From: Candidatus Nomurabacteria bacterium
GTDB taxonomy: Bacteria; Patescibacteriota; Minisyncoccia; Phycocordibacterales; UBA9973
NCBI GenBank assembly: GCA_903862255.1
Contig: CAIOXK010000026.1
Location: 1 to 40,334, forward strand
DNA: 40,334 bases
Direction of reading: 5' to 3'
Shown: piece after piece, positions 1-9,767 of the stretch
Layout: every line of letters begins with the position of its first letter
How positions within the stretch are numbered: position 1 is the stretch's first letter
Notes under the pieces: generated by a model
Databases searched by the model: none
What the model was told of the DNA's origin: nothing
Seen by the model: the letters and a program-made list of their open reading frames with translations, nothing else
Made by a program: the position numbers and the translations under genes

Positions 1-5
1 AAAAG

Positions 6-31
6 AAAACCACCCTGTAGTAGGATGGTTT
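6..31 (-). terminator. Intrinsic terminator (minus strand)
   Basis: Minus-strand AAACCATCCT-ACTAC-AGGGTGGTTT hairpin (10 bp with one G.U) followed by TTTTCTTTT. Confidence 0.65.
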
Positions 32-253
32 ATATATGTTGAGTTAGAAGGTTTTAGTTTTTGAGTTTTAGTTTTTTGTTTGGAAAGAACAACTAGTGTT
101 GTACGGAGTTAAATGGATTAGTTTGTTTATTCACAAGGAATGATTACGAACAAGTATTTGTAATCGAATGTGTGATGATCTGTATAGGATCTATAATTGT
201 AAAGGCCTTTCGGTCTTTTGTGGAGAAATTATTTAATTGAGAAAGATCTCTTA
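6..253 (-). ncRNA. Candidate unclassified non-coding RNA with its own promoter and terminator
   Basis: Minus strand: TTGCAT-N16-TATACT (plus coordinates 282-287 and 260-265) upstream, terminator 6-31 downstream, several local hairpins, no ATG on the minus strand across the interval. Confidence 0.4.
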
Positions 254-259
254 CCTACA

Positions 260-287
260 AGTATAGTGCAGACAATTAATTATGCAA
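260..287 (-). promoter_or_regulatory. Sigma70-like promoter TTGCAT-N16-TATACT on the minus strand
   Basis: Read directly: ATGCAA at 282-287 and AGTATA at 260-265 on the plus strand. Confidence 0.45.
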
Positions 288-305
288 AGAGGGGGCAGTG
301 GATAA

Positions 306-1232
306 CTATCTTTTACTATGAAATTTCTTATGCACATCGCGTAATTGTTTATCGGTGATGTGTGTATAAATCTGTGTAGTAGCAATGTTTGCATGACCAA
401 GCATTACTTGCACACTACGAATATCTGCACCGTTAGATAGGAGGTCTGTTGCAAATGAGTGGCGCAATACGTGGGGTGTAACTTTCTTTGAAATACCTGC
501 CTTAATTGCATATTCCTGAACAATGCGTTCAATTGATCGAGGTGTGAGCCTTGCAGCGGCACTGTTGCGTGAATTGTTAACAAACATCGCTTCTTCCATA
601 TCTTTTCGTGCTTTTAAATATACCTTGATAGCATCCTTGGCTTCTTCTGAAAGAAATACTACACGCACCTTTTCCCCCTTACCGCGAATAGAAAATTCAT
701 CTCGAGTCAGGTCGAGATCTCTATTAAGAGAGCAGAGTTCTGCTAGGCGCAACCCTGTCGAAAAAAATAATTCTAGTAACGCTTTGTCACGAAATGCTTT
801 AAGTCGGGCTTCGTCCGACATAGCCTTGGCGGAGTCGGGAGCTTTCAATAGACGAATAAGCTCATCTGTAGAAATAAGATCAAGATCACGGGCGCCAACT
901 TTTGCCAACTCAATAACGTCAGGACTAACCGAAATAATATTGATCTTCTTTAGATATTTTAAAAATGAGCGCAACGCTATCATATGATAGTTCTGCGTTG
1001 TTTTTTTCATCGTATTACCACCCTGCCCCTTTGTTTTCATCCCGGGAGCACGATTTAATTGAACGCGAAACTGGCGAATAGCAGATTCTGTGATATCTGA
1101 TGGCTTTTTAACACTCATTTGTTCAAAAAACTTAGTAAGGTAATGATCGTAGTTTCGACTCGTCAGAGGACTACGCCCTTTTTCAATTTCAATGTATTCC
1201 AAAAATTGAGCTTTTGCGTCTGAGATAGTCAT
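306..1232 (-). CDS. Tyrosine recombinase/integrase, XerC/XerD-like
   Basis: 308 aa; N-terminal SAM-like core-binding region; C-terminal motifs [51 protein letters not shown] (R..HxxR..H..Y). Confidence 0.93.
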   Translation of the reverse strand: MTISDAKAQFLEYIEIEKGRSPLTSRNYDHYLTKFFEQMSVKKPSDITESAIRQFRVQLNRAPGMKTKGQGGNTMKKTTQNYHMIALRSFLKYLKKINIISVSPDVIELAKVGARDLDLISTDELIRLLKAPDSAKAMSDEARLKAFRDKALLELFFSTGLRLAELCSLNRDLDLTRDEFSIRGKGEKVRVVFLSEEAKDAIKVYLKARKDMEEAMFVNNSRNSAAARLTPRSIERIVQEYAIKAGISKKVTPHVLRHSFATDLLSNGADIRSVQVMLGHANIATTQIYTHITDKQLRDVHKKFHSKR

Positions 1233-1287
1233 ATATTACATATAGTATATCTCACTATTGCCATATTTTACGACTATAGTGCCCTGC

Positions 1288-1316
1288 TTGCTTTTTATAG
1301 CTGGTTGTGGTATGAT
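1288..1316 (+). promoter_or_regulatory. Promoter TTGCTT-N17-TATGAT upstream of rpsO
   Basis: TTGCTT at 1288-1293, TATGAT at 1311-1316, ATG at 1326. Confidence 0.5.
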
Positions 1317-1325
1317 ACTTACATC

Positions 1326-1586
1326 ATGTTAACGACCAAGAAAAAACAATCAGTAATCAAGAAGCACCAGGAGCATACTACAGACACTGGATCAAAGACA
1401 GTTCAGGTAGCCATGCTTACACAGCGCATCGAAACATTAGCTGATCACTTGAAGACACACAAGAAGGACAATCACTCTCGCCGTGGACTTATCAAGATGG
1501 TAGCAGATCGTCGCGGTCACCTAAAGATTCTTGAAAAAACCAGTCCTGAAAAGCACAAAGCTGCTCTAAAGATTATCAAAGCTTAA
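1326..1586 (+). CDS. rpsO: 30S ribosomal protein S15
   Basis: Conserved S15 sequence ([47 protein letters not shown]); start trimmed from ORF-track 1305 to ATG 1326. Confidence 0.96.
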   Translation: MLTTKKKQSVIKKHQEHTTDTGSKTVQVAMLTQRIETLADHLKTHKKDNHSRRGLIKMVADRRGHLKILEKTSPEKHKAALKIIKA

Positions 1587-1617
1587 GTAAATCCCTCAAC
1601 ATAGCTCGGGATAAAAT

Positions 1618-1652
1618 ATAAAGACCTCTCATAATATATGAGAGGTCTTTAT
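1618..1652 (+). terminator. Intrinsic terminator after rpsO
   Basis: AAAGACCTCTCAT-AATAT-ATGAGAGGTCTTT perfect hairpin, then TATATTTT. Confidence 0.8.
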
Positions 1653-1674
1653 ATTTTAGGTGTATAATCAACAC

Positions 1675-2184
1675 ATGGCAGTTATAAAACAAAAAGATCA
1701 GCGTGTGGGAATTTTCATAGATGCACAAAACCTGTACCACACAGCAAAAAATCTTTATAAAAGAAAAGTAAATTTTGGTAACGTAGTAAAAGACTTATTA
1801 GCCGGACGAACACTTATTCGTTCAATAGCATATGTTATCACCACTGAGAACGGTGACGAAACAGCATTTTTGAGTGCGCTTATTAAAGCAGGAATTGAAA
1901 CAAAATCTAAAGATCTGCAAATTTTTTATGATGGTAGCAAAAAAGCAGACTGGGACATCGGACTAACGATTGATGCTGTATCGATGGCACCAAAACTCGA
2001 TACTATTATTATAGTATCCGGTGACGGTGACTTTGTCCCACTGTGTAATTATTTGCGTTATCACCATGGTGTTCAAGTCGAAGCAGCAACTTTTGGAAAG
2101 TCTGCATCATCAGCCCTAAAAGAAGTAGTTGATGAATTTGTCGACCTATCTGATAATCATAAAAAATATTTAATTGGTTACTAA
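1675..2184 (+). CDS. NYN domain protein (LabA/DUF88-like, PIN-fold putative RNase)
   Basis: GIFIDAQNLYHTAKN ... DWDIGLTIDAVSM ... IIIVSGDGDFVPLCNYLR signature; start trimmed to ATG 1675. Confidence 0.88.
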   Translation: MAVIKQKDQRVGIFIDAQNLYHTAKNLYKRKVNFGNVVKDLLAGRTLIRSIAYVITTENGDETAFLSALIKAGIETKSKDLQIFYDGSKKADWDIGLTIDAVSMAPKLDTIIIVSGDGDFVPLCNYLRYHHGVQVEAATFGKSASSALKEVVDEFVDLSDNHKKYLIGY

Positions 2185-2201
2185 TATATAACAACTACGT
2201 A

Positions 2202-3092
2202 ATGGACCCAATTAAGCCCAATATAATAATCGAAACTCCTGAAACTGATCTCGCGAAAGAAAGGCAGCATGCAATGTCACATACATATCAAGACGATTTG
2301 GCTAAGGCTATGAATGCGACTGAGGTAGGGGACGTACAAAAAATGCTAACAGAAGCTCGCGAACAAGAAACAGAGGCAGCAATTGAAGTAGAGGAGTTGC
2401 AAGAAAAAAAATGGTACAGCACGACAAGTCTTATCTTAATCCTATTAACCCTTGGAGTAATAGCATACGGTGCATATTACTATATGCACCTTACAGTACC
2501 AGTACAGCCAGCTATTTCAGTTGGCGTATTTCAAAATAGCGACCCTATTGTTGTAAGCACAACAACAATTAAAGACGTAATTGCTTCACTCAAAACTTCA
2601 ACTAGCCTAACTGTGGGAAAGCCAACACTAGTTAATCTTATTACCGACGCACAATCGAAGACTCCAATCTCAACAGCACAACTATACTCATTTATTGGAG
2701 CATCGCTTACAGAACCATTGGCAGCATCAATAAATAGTGCCCGCCTTGGTGTAGTAAATACTGGACAAGATGTACTACCATTCATTGTGGCATCAATCTC
2801 TGATCCAGAAAAAGCTTCAAATGAATTTACTATTGCAGAGCCAATACTTCTTAATATGTTTGCACCGGCACTTAATATTAATACCGCTACAATTCCTCAA
2901 CAGCCAGCACAGGTATTCAGGAGCCAATATTTTTACAATCTTCCTGTACGAAGCCTATATACTACTGACACTACTACAAATCAACCAAAAATTATTTTCC
3001 TATACGGGTATGCAACAAATAATGTATTAGTAATAACAACAGCCCCTGAAGTATTAAAGGCTGTATACGATACAGTAATTTCCCAACATTAA
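2202..3092 (+). CDS. Single-pass membrane-anchored protein of unknown function
   Basis: 296 aa; cytoplasmic charged N-terminus, one hydrophobic segment (TSLILILLTLGVIAYGAYYYM), extracytoplasmic domain. Confidence 0.7.
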   Translation: MDPIKPNIIIETPETDLAKERQHAMSHTYQDDLAKAMNATEVGDVQKMLTEAREQETEAAIEVEELQEKKWYSTTSLILILLTLGVIAYGAYYYMHLTVPVQPAISVGVFQNSDPIVVSTTTIKDVIASLKTSTSLTVGKPTLVNLITDAQSKTPISTAQLYSFIGASLTEPLAASINSARLGVVNTGQDVLPFIVASISDPEKASNEFTIAEPILLNMFAPALNINTATIPQQPAQVFRSQYFYNLPVRSLYTTDTTTNQPKIIFLYGYATNNVLVITTAPEVLKAVYDTVISQH

Positions 3093-3141
3093 TTAACATT
3101 GTCATCTTGTGCTTTTGCTCTAGCATGTTAGTATACGGGGT

Positions 3142-3495
3142 ATGAATACACAGTCTTTTAAAGAAAAGCTAGAAATTGAAAAGAAGAGTTTGGAAGAGGA
3201 ATTGAGCCAAATTGGAATTTTCAATACAGAAACCAATGTATGGGAAGCTACTCCTGATCAAGACATGATGGGTGAAATTGATGATAATGATGCAGCTGAT
3301 CGCTTTGAAGACTTCGAGGAGCGTACAGCAATGGTAACAACACTTCAGTCTCGTCTTGGCGATATCAACATTGCACTAGGTAAGATTGAAAGCAATACTT
3401 TTGGTATGTGCGAAGTATGTAACAGTCCGATTGAAGATGATCGTCTTAATGCAAATCCAGCCGCGCGTACCGATAAGGCTCACATGAACGAATAA
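3142..3495 (+). CDS. DksA/TraR-family zinc-finger-like protein (second CxxC absent)
   Basis: Coiled-coil N-terminus, DxxD-like acidic segment, GMCEVCNSPIEDDRLNANPAARTDKAH. Confidence 0.85.
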   Translation: MNTQSFKEKLEIEKKSLEEELSQIGIFNTETNVWEATPDQDMMGEIDDNDAADRFEDFEERTAMVTTLQSRLGDINIALGKIESNTFGMCEVCNSPIEDDRLNANPAARTDKAHMNE

Positions 3496-3516
3496 CTTTA
3501 GTTTTTATTGAATATG

Positions 3517-3545
3517 AAAATGCCATACTACACGTATGGCATTTT
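3517..3545. promoter_or_regulatory. 12-bp perfect inverted repeat spanning the comM start codon (possible terminator/regulatory hairpin)
   Basis: AAAATGCCATAC-TACAC-GTATGGCATTTT; the comM ATG (3536) lies in the right arm. Confidence 0.7.
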
Positions 3546-5044
3546 CTATTATTAACAGTGCACAGCTTACAGGACTAGGAGCCTCGGGGGTGGCCGTCGA
3601 GACTGATATTAGTAGGGGGTTGTATCTATTTCAAATCGTAGGACTACCTGATAAGGCTGTCGAAGAAGCAAGAGAGCGGGTAACTAGTGCCTTAAGAAAT
3701 AGTCTTAACAAAAATCCAAAATCAGAAAACGCAAAGATTATAGTAAGTCTTTCACCTGCAGAAATTAAAAAAGAGGGCTCGTATTTCGATATCGCTATTG
3801 CATTAGGATACCTGACTGCCAGTGAAACGATACATTTCGATGCAACAAACAAAGTATTTGTTGGAGAACTAGGGCTAAATGGAGATGTTAGACCTATTCG
3901 TGGATTATTGTCCATTGCCTTATGGGCTAAACAAAAAGGCGTTGCTGAACTATATATACCAATAGGAAATGAGAGGGAGGCGCAACTTGTTGAGGGTGTA
4001 ACTTTTTTTCTTGTGCCTACACTATCTGCACTAGTTGATCATCTACTAGGAGCCGAGTATTTGAATACTGTTTCACCATCAATACGTATTGAGACGCATG
4101 AACATAGGGGTATTGATTTTGGTGATGTAAAAGGACAAGTAGTAGCAAAGAGGGCTCTAACTATCGCAGCTAGCGGTGGACACAACATAGTACTATATGG
4201 ACCACCTGGTACAGGCAAGACAATGCTCGCAAAAGCTTTTCATGGCATATTGCCCGCTCTATCTAATGAACATTTCTTGGAGGTCGCAACAATATATTCT
4301 AGTATCGGACTAATTGATACAGTACTTAGCGGGAATCCTCCATTACGCAACCCTCACCATAGCGCATCACATATCGCCATCATTGGCGGCGGTTCAAATA
4401 TTCGACCGGGAGATATTACACTTTCGCATCGTGGTATTTTATACCTAGATGAATTTCCCGAATTCGATCGACGCGTGATCGAAGCATTACGTGAACCACT
4501 TGAAGATGGCAGTATCACTGTTGCCAGAGCAAAAGGTAGTGTACGATTTCCCGCAGAATTTATTTTACTTGCAGCTATGAATCCTTGTCCGTGTGGATAC
4601 CGAGGAAGCGGTATCAAACCTTGCAGTTGCACAGGAGTAGAGATTGCTCGATACAATAAAAAACTTTCTGGACCGATCATGGACCGTATCGACCTATGGG
4701 TACCAGTGCAACACATTGAGTATGAGTCATTGCACGAAGTAGGAAATAATAATGAAAGTATTCGAGTACAACAAAAAGTCCGTGAACTGAGATCACTGCA
4801 AGAAGTACGGGTAGGGAAACTCAATGGCGCAATGTCGTCACAAGAAGTTCATACAAAAAGCAATCTCACAGAAAGCGCCAAGAAACAATTACAACAGTTT
4901 GCAGAGCGTATGAAATTATCCCCACGATCATATCTTCGAACTATAAAAGTCTCGCGCACTATCGCGGATTTAGATGGATCTCCAACAATAGAGGAGAGGC
5001 ATGTTTTAGAGGCACTTCAATATCGTCCAAAGTTGGATTCGTAA
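3536..5044 (+). CDS. comM: YifB/ComM-family Mg-chelatase-like AAA+ ATPase
   Basis: 502 aa; VETDISRGLYLFQIVGLPDKAVEEARERV; GPPGTGKTMLAKAF Walker A; LYLDEFPEF Walker B; MNPCPCGYRG. Confidence 0.95.
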   Translation: MAFSIINSAQLTGLGASGVAVETDISRGLYLFQIVGLPDKAVEEARERVTSALRNSLNKNPKSENAKIIVSLSPAEIKKEGSYFDIAIALGYLTASETIHFDATNKVFVGELGLNGDVRPIRGLLSIALWAKQKGVAELYIPIGNEREAQLVEGVTFFLVPTLSALVDHLLGAEYLNTVSPSIRIETHEHRGIDFGDVKGQVVAKRALTIAASGGHNIVLYGPPGTGKTMLAKAFHGILPALSNEHFLEVATIYSSIGLIDTVLSGNPPLRNPHHSASHIAIIGGGSNIRPGDITLSHRGILYLDEFPEFDRRVIEALREPLEDGSITVARAKGSVRFPAEFILLAAMNPCPCGYRGSGIKPCSCTGVEIARYNKKLSGPIMDRIDLWVPVQHIEYESLHEVGNNNESIRVQQKVRELRSLQEVRVGKLNGAMSSQEVHTKSNLTESAKKQLQQFAERMKLSPRSYLRTIKVSRTIADLDGSPTIEERHVLEALQYRPKLDS

Positions 5045-5111
5045 TTAAAAAATTTTCATCCCCAATACCACCATAGTCACATCATCACAGATAGCTGGGC
5101 GCAAGAGATAA

Positions 5112-5143
5112 AAATAAAAGGTCCGTTTCAGGACTTTTTATTT
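5112..5143. terminator. Bidirectional intrinsic terminator between convergent genes
   Basis: AAATAAAAGGTCC-GTTTCA-GGACTTTTTATTT hairpin with flanking A/T tracts. Confidence 0.6.
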
Positions 5144-5178
5144 TTGTCTCTGCAGCATGGGTACGGGAGGTACGTACC

Positions 5179-6315
5179 TTAAATTGAATACACAGTTCCT
5201 TTCGCGTCTGACCCCCATGGATTTGTTGCTCCACGAATTTCGAAGTGCAGGTGAGCGCCAGTAACTTTTCCAGTTCTTCCAGAAAAACCAATCGGTTCAC
5301 CTTGAGTAACTACTTCACCGAGAGTAACAGAAACTTGTGAAAGGTGAGCGTACAAAGTTTGTGTATTGTTTGGATGAGAAACAACAATATAGTTACCGTA
5401 CCCTCCATTATATTTTCCATCACCACTTGCAACAATGATCGTACCGTCAGCAGCTGCATGCACAGTTGTACCAACTGGGGCGGCGATATCGATAGCATTC
5501 ACATCATGAATACCTTGACTTAACCTTCCTGAAATAGGCTGTGCATAATATCCACGAATGTCTTCTGAGGGAATAGCATATTTTGCGGCCGCTGGGGTTT
5601 GTTTCACTACAATAGAATATGTATCTTCAGTTACAGGATTTGTCACAGTCATAGTTGTTCCTGGTGTAGGTGTAAGTACTGGAGTAACTGGTATTTCAAT
5701 CTGAGAAATATTTTCTGGAACAGTTGCCACATCATGAGTAGATGACGCAGTTGAAGTAGTATCAAGAGGCTCTACATTTGGAATATGTAACTTCATCCCG
5801 AGTTTCAGGCTATCCGCATTGTCCAGATCATTTGCATTCAAAATATCATTTTGATCTGCGCCGAATTTTTCAGCAATCTGACTAAGAGTGTCCCCGTTTT
5901 TTACCTCGTAAATAATTCCACTAGTAGGGAGAATAGTAAGAGTATCGCCAACCTTAATTGTTGCTTTACTACTGATGCCGTTTGACCAGCGAATAGTGTT
6001 CACAGAGATATCAAATTTCTGAGCAATACTCGAAAGAGTGTCACCTTTCTTAACTGTATATCTAGAGATAGTATTGTCACCGACAACAGAAACACTGTTG
6101 GCAGTTATTTTCTCACCCTTCACTAAGACTTTAGTTTTTGAAACATTTTTTTTATTTTTCGCAGCAGTCTTTTTTACTACAGCTGGGACAGGCTTAGAAA
6201 CTTTTGCTGGGCTTTTTTTGGTTGCAGCAAAGGCTGTCGTCGAAGCGAAACTAAGAAGTGCGATTGTTATAATAAGGAACGCGATGCGTTTCCTTGGTAA
6301 ATCGATAGGTACCAT
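5179..6315 (-). CDS. LysM-domain M23-family metallopeptidase (secreted)
   Basis: Signal peptide (RIAFLIITIALLSFASTTAFA), two LysM repeats (YTVKKGDTLSSIAQKF, YEVKNGDTLSQIAEKF), M23 core (GYGNYIVVSHPNNTQTLYAHLS ... TGAHLHFEIRG). Start trimmed from 6375. Confidence 0.92.
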   Translation of the reverse strand: MVPIDLPRKRIAFLIITIALLSFASTTAFAATKKSPAKVSKPVPAVVKKTAAKNKKNVSKTKVLVKGEKITANSVSVVGDNTISRYTVKKGDTLSSIAQKFDISVNTIRWSNGISSKATIKVGDTLTILPTSGIIYEVKNGDTLSQIAEKFGADQNDILNANDLDNADSLKLGMKLHIPNVEPLDTTSTASSTHDVATVPENISQIEIPVTPVLTPTPGTTMTVTNPVTEDTYSIVVKQTPAAAKYAIPSEDIRGYYAQPISGRLSQGIHDVNAIDIAAPVGTTVHAAADGTIIVASGDGKYNGGYGNYIVVSHPNNTQTLYAHLSQVSVTLGEVVTQGEPIGFSGRTGKVTGAHLHFEIRGATNPWGSDAKGTVYSI

Positions 6316-6554
6316 AAGGTTATGCAGATAATCATAGCAAGGATTATAGGGTAATTTATATAACACAACACCCATATAATGACGTCAATCGTTTTTAGTA
6401 AAAATACCTTGAAAATACTAGGGATTGACACTTTTTAAGATAATTTGTGAAATCTAGTATGTCCTGAAGCCCTTATAGAATATGGCTAATTTTCCATTCT
6501 GATTTCTTCGCCCGCCGTAGATTTATCGAAGGAGGGTGGGTGTTCTTTAGGTGT

Positions 6555-6560
6555 TACAAT
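6555..6560 (+). promoter_or_regulatory. Extended -10 (TGT-TACAAT) 6 nt before uvrD/pcrA start
   Basis: TGTTACAAT-TGAGGG-ATG(6567). Confidence 0.45.
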
Positions 6561-6566
6561 TGAGGG

Positions 6567-8534
6567 ATGCAATTTCTAGAAGGACTAAATGACGCCCAAA
6601 AAAAAGCTGTACTAACAAAAGAAGGGCCTTTATTAATAGTGGCAGGAGCTGGGGCTGGTAAGACAAAAACAATTGTTCATCGTATTTGTAATTTAATCGA
6701 GGGAGGCGTTTCACCGAGTGGAATCCTTGCCGTTACATTTACCAACAAGGCTGCGAAGGAAATGCGAGAGAGAGTAATCTCACAACTTGAAACTATTCCT
6801 TCTGCGCTTCGCACTCCTGGTATACCGTTCGTTAGTACGTTTCATAGCCTTGGAGTATTTTTACTCAGAAAGTTTGGAGCATACGATACTCAGGTGAAAC
6901 GTTTCACCATTCTTGATGATGGAGACACAATGTCTCTAATAAAAGAATCATTGCAATACTTTGGACTTGATCCAAAAATGAACGAACCGCGTGCAATACG
7001 AAGTCTAATCAGTCGTTCAGCCAATGCACTGCAAGACCCTGATAAACTTCTGAATGATAGTAATCCGCGAAACAGAATCACAGGACAAGTATGGAAACGT
7101 TACACAGCACTTAAGCGTGAACAAAAATCACTCGACTTTGATGATTTGTTATTGGAAACAGTGAAACTACTTGAAGGCAATGAAACGGTTCGTGCCTGGT
7201 GTCATGACACATGGCAGTACATCCACATCGATGAGTACCAAGATACCAATGAGGTGCAGTATCGCATTGCTAAAGCACTCGCGGGTAGTAGAAAAAATTT
7301 ATGTGTAGTGGGAGACTCTGATCAAAGTATTTATTCTTGGCGCGGAGCAAACATCAAAAATATTTTGGAGTTCGAGCGAGACTATCCTGAAGCAACAGTG
7401 GTACTACTTGAAGAAAATTATCGATCAACAAAAACTGTCATTGCTGCCGCAAACGTGATCGTGAATAAAAATACGTACCGTACTCCGAAAGAACTTTTTA
7501 CCAACAATGCCGAAGGGGAGCTGATCTCTGTGTACTCAGCATATGACGAAAACGATGAAGCAAAATTTATTGCAGAACAATGTATCGAAAAAATTGATCA
7601 GGGCGAGAAACCAGAAGACATCGCGATTTTGTTCCGTACAAATTTCCAATCTCGCGCACTCGAAGAAGCGCTACTGTCGTACAGCGTTCCTTACCAAGTA
7701 CTCGGTGTGAAATTCTTCGAACGCAAAGAAGTGAAAGATGTGCTTTCATACATTCGCGCCGCCCAATATCGTGACAGTATTGTTGATATCAAACGTACCA
7801 TCAACACTCCTGTTCGAGGTATTGGAAAAGTAACGATTGATAAATTATTTTCTACTCGATCAGTAGAACTTCCATATGGTGAACTTTCTGGTAAGGGATT
7901 GCTTTCTGTAAAAACTTTTTTTGAACTTCTTGATCGTGTGAAAGATTTTTCTGAAATTCATTCTGTATCAGAAACTATTAAATACATCATTGTAGAAAGT
8001 GGCATGCAGAAGGCATATAAAGAAGACAAGGTTGATGGGGAAGAACGTCTTGAGAACCTGGAAGAATTAGTGACACTTGGTTTGCGGTACGATCACTATG
8101 ATGGATTCGAGGGGTTAGAAAAATTATTGGAAGATGCAACGCTAATGAGCGACCAAGATAATTTGGACAAAGATAGTGGTAGTGATAAAAATAAAAAAGG
8201 TGCTGAAAAAAATGGTGTGAAGTTGATGACAATTCACGCGGCCAAAGGATTAGAGTTCGGAACAGTTTTTGTAACTGGACTTGAGCATGGATTATTTCCA
8301 CACCAGCGTGATGCAAAGCTCACTGGAGCAGATGCAGAAGAAGAGCGCCGACTCATGTATGTGGCAGTGACTCGTGCTCGTAGAAAATTATATTTGACCT
8401 ACGCAAGTATGCGAACAATTTTTGGCATGCGTGACGTTCGACTTCCATCTGAATTTTTGATGGATGTGCCAGATGAATATATTCAACGTGAAAGTCGCAG
8501 CGGTTCTGAGTCGGGCTTTACTGTCTTCCTCTAG
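6567..8534 (+). CDS. UvrD/PcrA-family superfamily 1 DNA helicase
   Basis: 655 aa; LNDAQKKAVLTKEGPLLIVAGAGAGKTKT; YIHIDEYQDTNEVQY; VVGDSDQSIYSWRGA; VKLMTIHAAKGLEFGTVFV. Confidence 0.96.
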   Translation: MQFLEGLNDAQKKAVLTKEGPLLIVAGAGAGKTKTIVHRICNLIEGGVSPSGILAVTFTNKAAKEMRERVISQLETIPSALRTPGIPFVSTFHSLGVFLLRKFGAYDTQVKRFTILDDGDTMSLIKESLQYFGLDPKMNEPRAIRSLISRSANALQDPDKLLNDSNPRNRITGQVWKRYTALKREQKSLDFDDLLLETVKLLEGNETVRAWCHDTWQYIHIDEYQDTNEVQYRIAKALAGSRKNLCVVGDSDQSIYSWRGANIKNILEFERDYPEATVVLLEENYRSTKTVIAAANVIVNKNTYRTPKELFTNNAEGELISVYSAYDENDEAKFIAEQCIEKIDQGEKPEDIAILFRTNFQSRALEEALLSYSVPYQVLGVKFFERKEVKDVLSYIRAAQYRDSIVDIKRTINTPVRGIGKVTIDKLFSTRSVELPYGELSGKGLLSVKTFFELLDRVKDFSEIHSVSETIKYIIVESGMQKAYKEDKVDGEERLENLEELVTLGLRYDHYDGFEGLEKLLEDATLMSDQDNLDKDSGSDKNKKGAEKNGVKLMTIHAAKGLEFGTVFVTGLEHGLFPHQRDAKLTGADAEEERRLMYVAVTRARRKLYLTYASMRTIFGMRDVRLPSEFLMDVPDEYIQRESRSGSESGFTVFL

Positions 8535-8551
8535 TAGTGCACTATGGTGAG

Positions 8552-9346
8552 ATGAAAGCAAAGAAACATCTTGGGCAGCATTTCTTAAAATCTGAAAGTG
8601 CTCTTAGAAAAATTTTAGAGGCAGGACAAGTAAATACTGAAGACAGTATTCTTGAAATCGGACCGGGCACTGGAGCACTAACAGACTTTCTTGTAGGTAA
8701 ATCAAAGAAGGTAATTGCTATTGAAAAGGATCGCGACTTGATTCCACTATTGGAGGAAAAATATTCAAAGGAAATTGCGGGGAATGGCTTTGAATTAGTA
8801 GAGGCAGATATTTTGAAGTTTGATCCATCATTACTCTCCGGAAGATTCGATACACCTCACTACAAACTAATTGCTAACATTCCGTATTATATTACTGGTG
8901 CTATCATCGAAAAATTCCTTAGTACACCATTTCAACCGACATGTATGGTTGTACTCATTCAAAAAGAAGTGGCTGAGCGCATTATTGCTCGTGACCACAA
9001 AGAAAGTATTTTATCGATTGCTGTGAAAGCATACGGTATTCCAAAACTTGTTGCAAAAGTGCCGCCAGGAGCTTTTGTGCCGCCACCATCAGTTGATTCA
9101 GCCATTCTTTCAATTGAGGGAATTACTCGTGATTTCTTTGTTGATGCAGATGAAGCGCTCTTCTTTAAGGTATTGAAGGGTGTATTCGGTAAAAAACGTA
9201 AGCAAATTGGCGGTAGTCTAGCAGAACTACTCGGTAATAAAGAAAAAACTACACTAGCTTTAGAAAAATCTGGCATCGATGGTAAAACTCGCCCGGAAGA
9301 TATTTCTCTTGAAACTTGGAAAAAACTGACACAAGCACTGCAATAG
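8552..9346 (+). CDS. rsmA: 16S rRNA dimethyladenosine transferase
   Basis: KKHLGQHFLKS; ILEIGPGTGALTDFL; LIANIPYYITGAIIEKFL; start trimmed from 8537. Confidence 0.95.
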   Translation: MKAKKHLGQHFLKSESALRKILEAGQVNTEDSILEIGPGTGALTDFLVGKSKKVIAIEKDRDLIPLLEEKYSKEIAGNGFELVEADILKFDPSLLSGRFDTPHYKLIANIPYYITGAIIEKFLSTPFQPTCMVVLIQKEVAERIIARDHKESILSIAVKAYGIPKLVAKVPPGAFVPPPSVDSAILSIEGITRDFFVDADEALFFKVLKGVFGKKRKQIGGSLAELLGNKEKTTLALEKSGIDGKTRPEDISLETWKKLTQALQ

Positions 9347-9384
9347 CACTAGGTTGAAAAACTGGAACACGCTATAATAAAAAA

Positions 9385-9756
9385 ATGAAAAAACATATGA
9401 TCATTAGTATTGCAATCGTTGCCATACTATTAATAGTACCAATGGTGGCCCACGCAGCATTTACTAGATCTTTTGGTGGCAAAGTAAAACTAACATCAGT
9501 CCCACTTATTACTTGTACAGGTAGCGGTACAGGCCCAGTAGTAATTTCAAATACTAAAGGATTTCCGCTGTATGCAACAGATGAATCAAATGCTCCTGCA
9601 GTAGGCGATTTCATTCTTGGCAAAGTGAATATCATACCAGAATTCAGCACATGCCAGCTCCAAGTAGGAACTTTTAAAATTCCTTTTCCAGTCACAGATA
9701 CGAGTAAATACAAAATTTCTGGGGGGTCTGGTCGCTTTGGCGGTTTTGGATTTTAA
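9385..9756 (+). CDS. Small secreted protein, Gly-rich C-terminus, unknown function
   Basis: 123 aa; signal peptide MKKHMIISIAIVAILLIVPMVAHA; tail KISGGSGRFGGFGF; -10 TATAAT 9373-9378, 6 nt before ATG. Confidence 0.65.
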   Translation: MKKHMIISIAIVAILLIVPMVAHAAFTRSFGGKVKLTSVPLITCTGSGTGPVVISNTKGFPLYATDESNAPAVGDFILGKVNIIPEFSTCQLQVGTFKIPFPVTDTSKYKISGGSGRFGGFGF

Positions 9757-9767
9757 CCTTATATAAT

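Noticed and set aside
523-987. Plus-strand 154-aa ORF inside the recombinase gene
   Set aside because: Antisense to a well-supported XerC/D-like CDS; Ser/Arg-rich composition typical of shadow ORFs.
4354-4824. Minus-strand 156-aa ORF within comM
   Set aside because: Antisense shadow of a clearly conserved AAA+ gene; no recognisable domain.
9762-9767. TATAAT directly abutting ATG 9768
   Set aside because: Zero spacing to the start codon is incompatible with initiation at or before that ATG; likely chance in AT-rich sequence within an operon.
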